DNA from: an uncultured Brachyspira sp.
Lineage (GTDB): Bacteria > Spirochaetota > Brachyspiria > Brachyspirales > Brachyspiraceae
Length of the DNA: 64,000 bases
Reading direction: 5' to 3'
NCBI RefSeq assembly: GCF_944388875.1
Contig: NZ_CALXKQ010000014.1
Coordinates: 1-64,000, forward strand
The position numbers and the translations under genes were made by a program. The notes beneath the pieces were generated by a model. That model had not been told where the DNA came from. It made no database searches and saw only the letters and a program-made list of their open reading frames with translations. Positions 62,065 through 64,000 of the stretch are shown in pieces. Each line of letters starts with the position of its first letter. Position 1 is the stretch's first letter.

Positions 62065-64000
62065 CTAAATATTAACAGCATAAGAAACTACTCCATTAAC
62101 AATTTCTTCTCTAACCTTTCCAGACTCCGTTAATTTTTTTAATAATTCATTTACACTCTTTTCATCTTCATTAAAACTTATCGCTATCATGTGAACAGTA
62201 TCAGGCTGTCTTATTAAAAAATTTACTATATCTTCTTCTGTAATTTTTTTAGTATTTCCTTTAGCATTGTCAGAAACGCTAGGAACATCTATTTCAATGC
62301 CGCATTTAGAATTAAAATATCTTTTTATTTTTTCTAACTCTTCATCATTCAATGCCTTAGCCTTTTCATCAGCAGTTCTTCTAGTAGCTGTAACAAGCTG
62401 AACCTTATCTGGTTTTATTTTATTTACTATTTTTATTATATCATCAAGCTCCTCTTCGCTGTCATTAATACCTTTAAGCAAAAATACCTCAAGCCAGTAT
62501 TCACCTTTAAACACTCTTCTAAACTCTATAAGTCCATTAACCATTTTATCAAAATCAATATCCTTATTAGGCTGATCTATTATCTTAAAAGTATCAATAT
62601 TTCCAGCATCAAGAGAAGGTATAACCAAATCAGCCATAAGCAAATTGGAACGCATTTCCTGTTTATAAAGTAAAGAACCATTTGTTATAATGCATACTGG
62701 AATATCAGTTATCTGCTTTATTTCATAAATAAGTTTTTTTAAATCTTTATATAAAGTAGGCTCACCGGAACCAGCGAATGTTATATAATCAATATTTTTA
62801 TTATTAAGCAAAGACTCTTTTAATTCATAAATTATCTCATCAACAGAATAATAATTTCCAAGTTCAGTTTTAGTATTCTCTTCAGAACCTAGCTGACAAT
62901 ATATGCAATTATAACTGCATGTTTTATGAGGTATAACATCTATTCCTAAAGAGTTGCCTAGTCTTTTTGATATAACAGGTCCAAATACCCTTTTTGTTTT
63001 AAGTTTTGATTTATTTTTATTCTGATTAAGAAGCAAAGGCTCTCTCGTTTGTTTCACTGTATTATCATATCTCTCCTCATTTGCTTTATAAAATGAACTT
63101 ATAACATTTTCAAGCATTTCCCCTTCCAAACTAAATACAGATAAGGCAAATATTTCAGGCTCTTCATAATGGGTTTCTTTATTATTTTTGTATTCTTTTT
63201 TTACTGCTTTTTTTATTTCTTTTAACTTTTCTTTTATCTCATCTTCTTCAAGCATATCTGTTTTATTTAGTACTATAATAGACTTTTTCTTTATTAATTC
63301 CTTACTGTAAAGCTTTAATTCATTTCTAAGTTTTTTATAAGTATCGACAATATCTTCATCAGTCAAATCTATAACAAAACATAAAGCCCCAGTTCTTTCA
63401 ATATGCCTTAAAAAAGTAAGACCAAGTCCAGCACCTTCGCTTGCACCTTCAATAATACCAGGAATATCAGCAATAACAAAACTTCTTTCATAATCCAAAT
63501 AGCATACACCCAAATTTGGAGTGAGCGTAGTAAAAGGATATGATGCAATTTTCGGATTGGCACGAGTAAGTCTAGCAAGCAGACTAGATTTTCCAGCATT
63601 AGGCATGCCCACAAGCCCAATATCAGCTATTAATTTAACTTCAAGTCTTATATTTAATTTATCTCCATCCAAACCATGCTGTGCATAATCAGGTGCCTGA
63701 TTTGTGGCAGTAGCATAAAACTTATTTCCTTTTCCTCCTTTTCCTCCCCTAGCAACAGTATAGCTTTGTCCGTCTTCAAGCAAATCAGCTAATATATTTT
63801 CCGTATCCTCATTATAAATAACAGTACCAATAGGAACTCTTATAACAACATCATCACCCTTTTTACCATCACTAAGTCTGGCTCTGCCAGGTTCTCCATC
63901 TCTTGCCCTAAACCTCTTTCTGCTTTTTATCTTTCCGAAACTATTTATTCTAGCATCAACAGTAACAATAACATCTCCTCCGTCCCCTCCATTGCCTCCG
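62065..64000 (-). CDS. obg: Obg GTPase fused to radical SAM protein (partial, 5' end outside)
   Basis: A single minus-strand frame is open from the window edge (first codon 63999) to 62065. The first part is Obg: glycine-rich GGNGGDGGDV N-domain, KGGKGN, G1 GMPNAGKSS, G3 DIPGII and NKTD. After FSLEGEMLENVISSFYKANEERYD and a linker, a second domain begins near 62990: VFGPVISKRLGNSLGIDVIPHKTCSYNCIYCQ with the radical SAM CxxxCxxC (first Cys codon 62919-62917), AGSGEPTLY, ITNGSLLY and a C-terminal winged helix. Obg acts in 50S ribosome maturation; the radical SAM half resembles COG0731. The start lies beyond the window. Confidence 0.9.
   Translation of the reverse strand, partial: GGNGGDGGDVIVTVDARINSFGKIKSRKRFRARDGEPGRARLSDGKKGDDVVIRVPIGTVIYNEDTENILADLLEDGQSYTVARGGKGGKGNKFYATATNQAPDYAQHGLDGDKLNIRLEVKLIADIGLVGMPNAGKSSLLARLTRANPKIASYPFTTLTPNLGVCYLDYERSFVIADIPGIIEGASEGAGLGLTFLRHIERTGALCFVIDLTDEDIVDTYKKLRNELKLYSKELIKKKSIIVLNKTDMLEEDEIKEKLKEIKKAVKKEYKNNKETHYEEPEIFALSVFSLEGEMLENVISSFYKANEERYDNTVKQTREPLLLNQNKNKSKLKTKRVFGPVISKRLGNSLGIDVIPHKTCSYNCIYCQLGSEENTKTELGNYYSVDEIIYELKESLLNNKNIDYITFAGSGEPTLYKDLKKLIYEIKQITDIPVCIITNGSLLYKQEMRSNLLMADLVIPSLDAGNIDTFKIIDQPNKDIDFDKMVNGLIEFRRVFKGEYWLEVFLLKGINDSEEELDDIIKIVNKIKPDKVQLVTATRRTADEKAKALNDEELEKIKRYFNSKCGIEIDVPSVSDNAKGNTKKITEEDIVNFLIRQPDTVHMIAISFNEDEKSVNELLKKLTESGKVREEIVNGVVSYAVNI

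Overview
The window is very AT-rich. Its gene content points to an anaerobic spirochaete, most likely Brachyspira: a selenocysteine-dependent glycine reductase cluster, a thiolase/crotonase/hydroxybutyryl-CoA dehydrogenase set, FloA, relaxed spirochaetal lipoboxes, ankyrin-repeat exported proteins and an rpoN-hpf-ptsN-hprK cluster. The genus is inferred from content and base composition, not from a search.

Layout. 1-667: a heptamer tandem repeat, a dispersed repeat element and a sigma-54-type promoter before clpB (668-3247). 3.3-7.2 kb, minus strand: floA, pyrH, an acetyltransferase and a lipoprotein. 7.5-8.5 kb: a CAAGC pentamer tract in a short leader ORF, then an FkbM-type methyltransferase. 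8.5-14.3 kb, minus: purL and mutL. 14.5-17.6 kb: thl-crt-hbd (acetyl-CoA to crotonyl-CoA). 17.7-19.0 kb: a CAAGT tract in a second leader ORF, then a GT11-like glycosyltransferase. 19.1-25.5 kb: group III truncated haemoglobin, a MarR regulator, two ankyrin proteins, an Rpn-like nuclease, a family 4 uracil-DNA glycosylase and an exported protein. 25.6-32.5 kb: a DUF4132-like protein, then rpoN-hpf-ptsN-hprK. 32.5-35.3 kb, minus: two peptide-ABC ATPases, an acetyltransferase and a thioredoxin-fold protein. 35.4-40.1 kb: a frameshifted L,D-transpeptidase, a membrane protein, tsaE, a lipoprotein and mnmE. 40.2-44.6 kb, minus: a cNMP-binding regulator and an ABC uptake system. 44.6-46.1 kb is gene-poor, with repeat elements and a decayed ORF. 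46.1-55.8 kb, minus: Na+/amino-acid symporter, grdD, grdC, grdB(Sec), grdA(Sec), grdE, trxB and grdX. 56.1-58.0 kb: a class I amidotransferase and a TPR protein. 58.1-61.9 kb: thyA, DNA methyltransferase, restriction endonuclease and folA in one tight operon. 62.1-64.0 kb: Obg fused to a radical SAM protein, running off the window.

How the genes fit together. Glycine taken up by the symporter can be reduced by Grd proteins A, B and C to acetyl phosphate, with TrxB supplying thiol reductant. Acetyl-CoA can be condensed and reduced by thl-hbd-crt. Sigma-54 and the PTS-type regulators sit together, and a sigma-54 consensus precedes clpB.

The most unusual structure is a pair of switches at 7.5 and 17.7 kb. 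In each, a promoter abuts an ATG with almost no 5' UTR. That ATG opens a short ORF that runs through 14-15 pentamer units. Only one of the three possible exit frames stays open to the Shine-Dalgarno or start codon of the downstream glycan gene. This looks like phase variation through translational coupling of a leader peptide. The two downstream enzymes are unrelated but share an N-terminal WxxPFKxxRN-like tag. The same near-leaderless promoter spacing recurs at the Rpn-like gene and at grdX.
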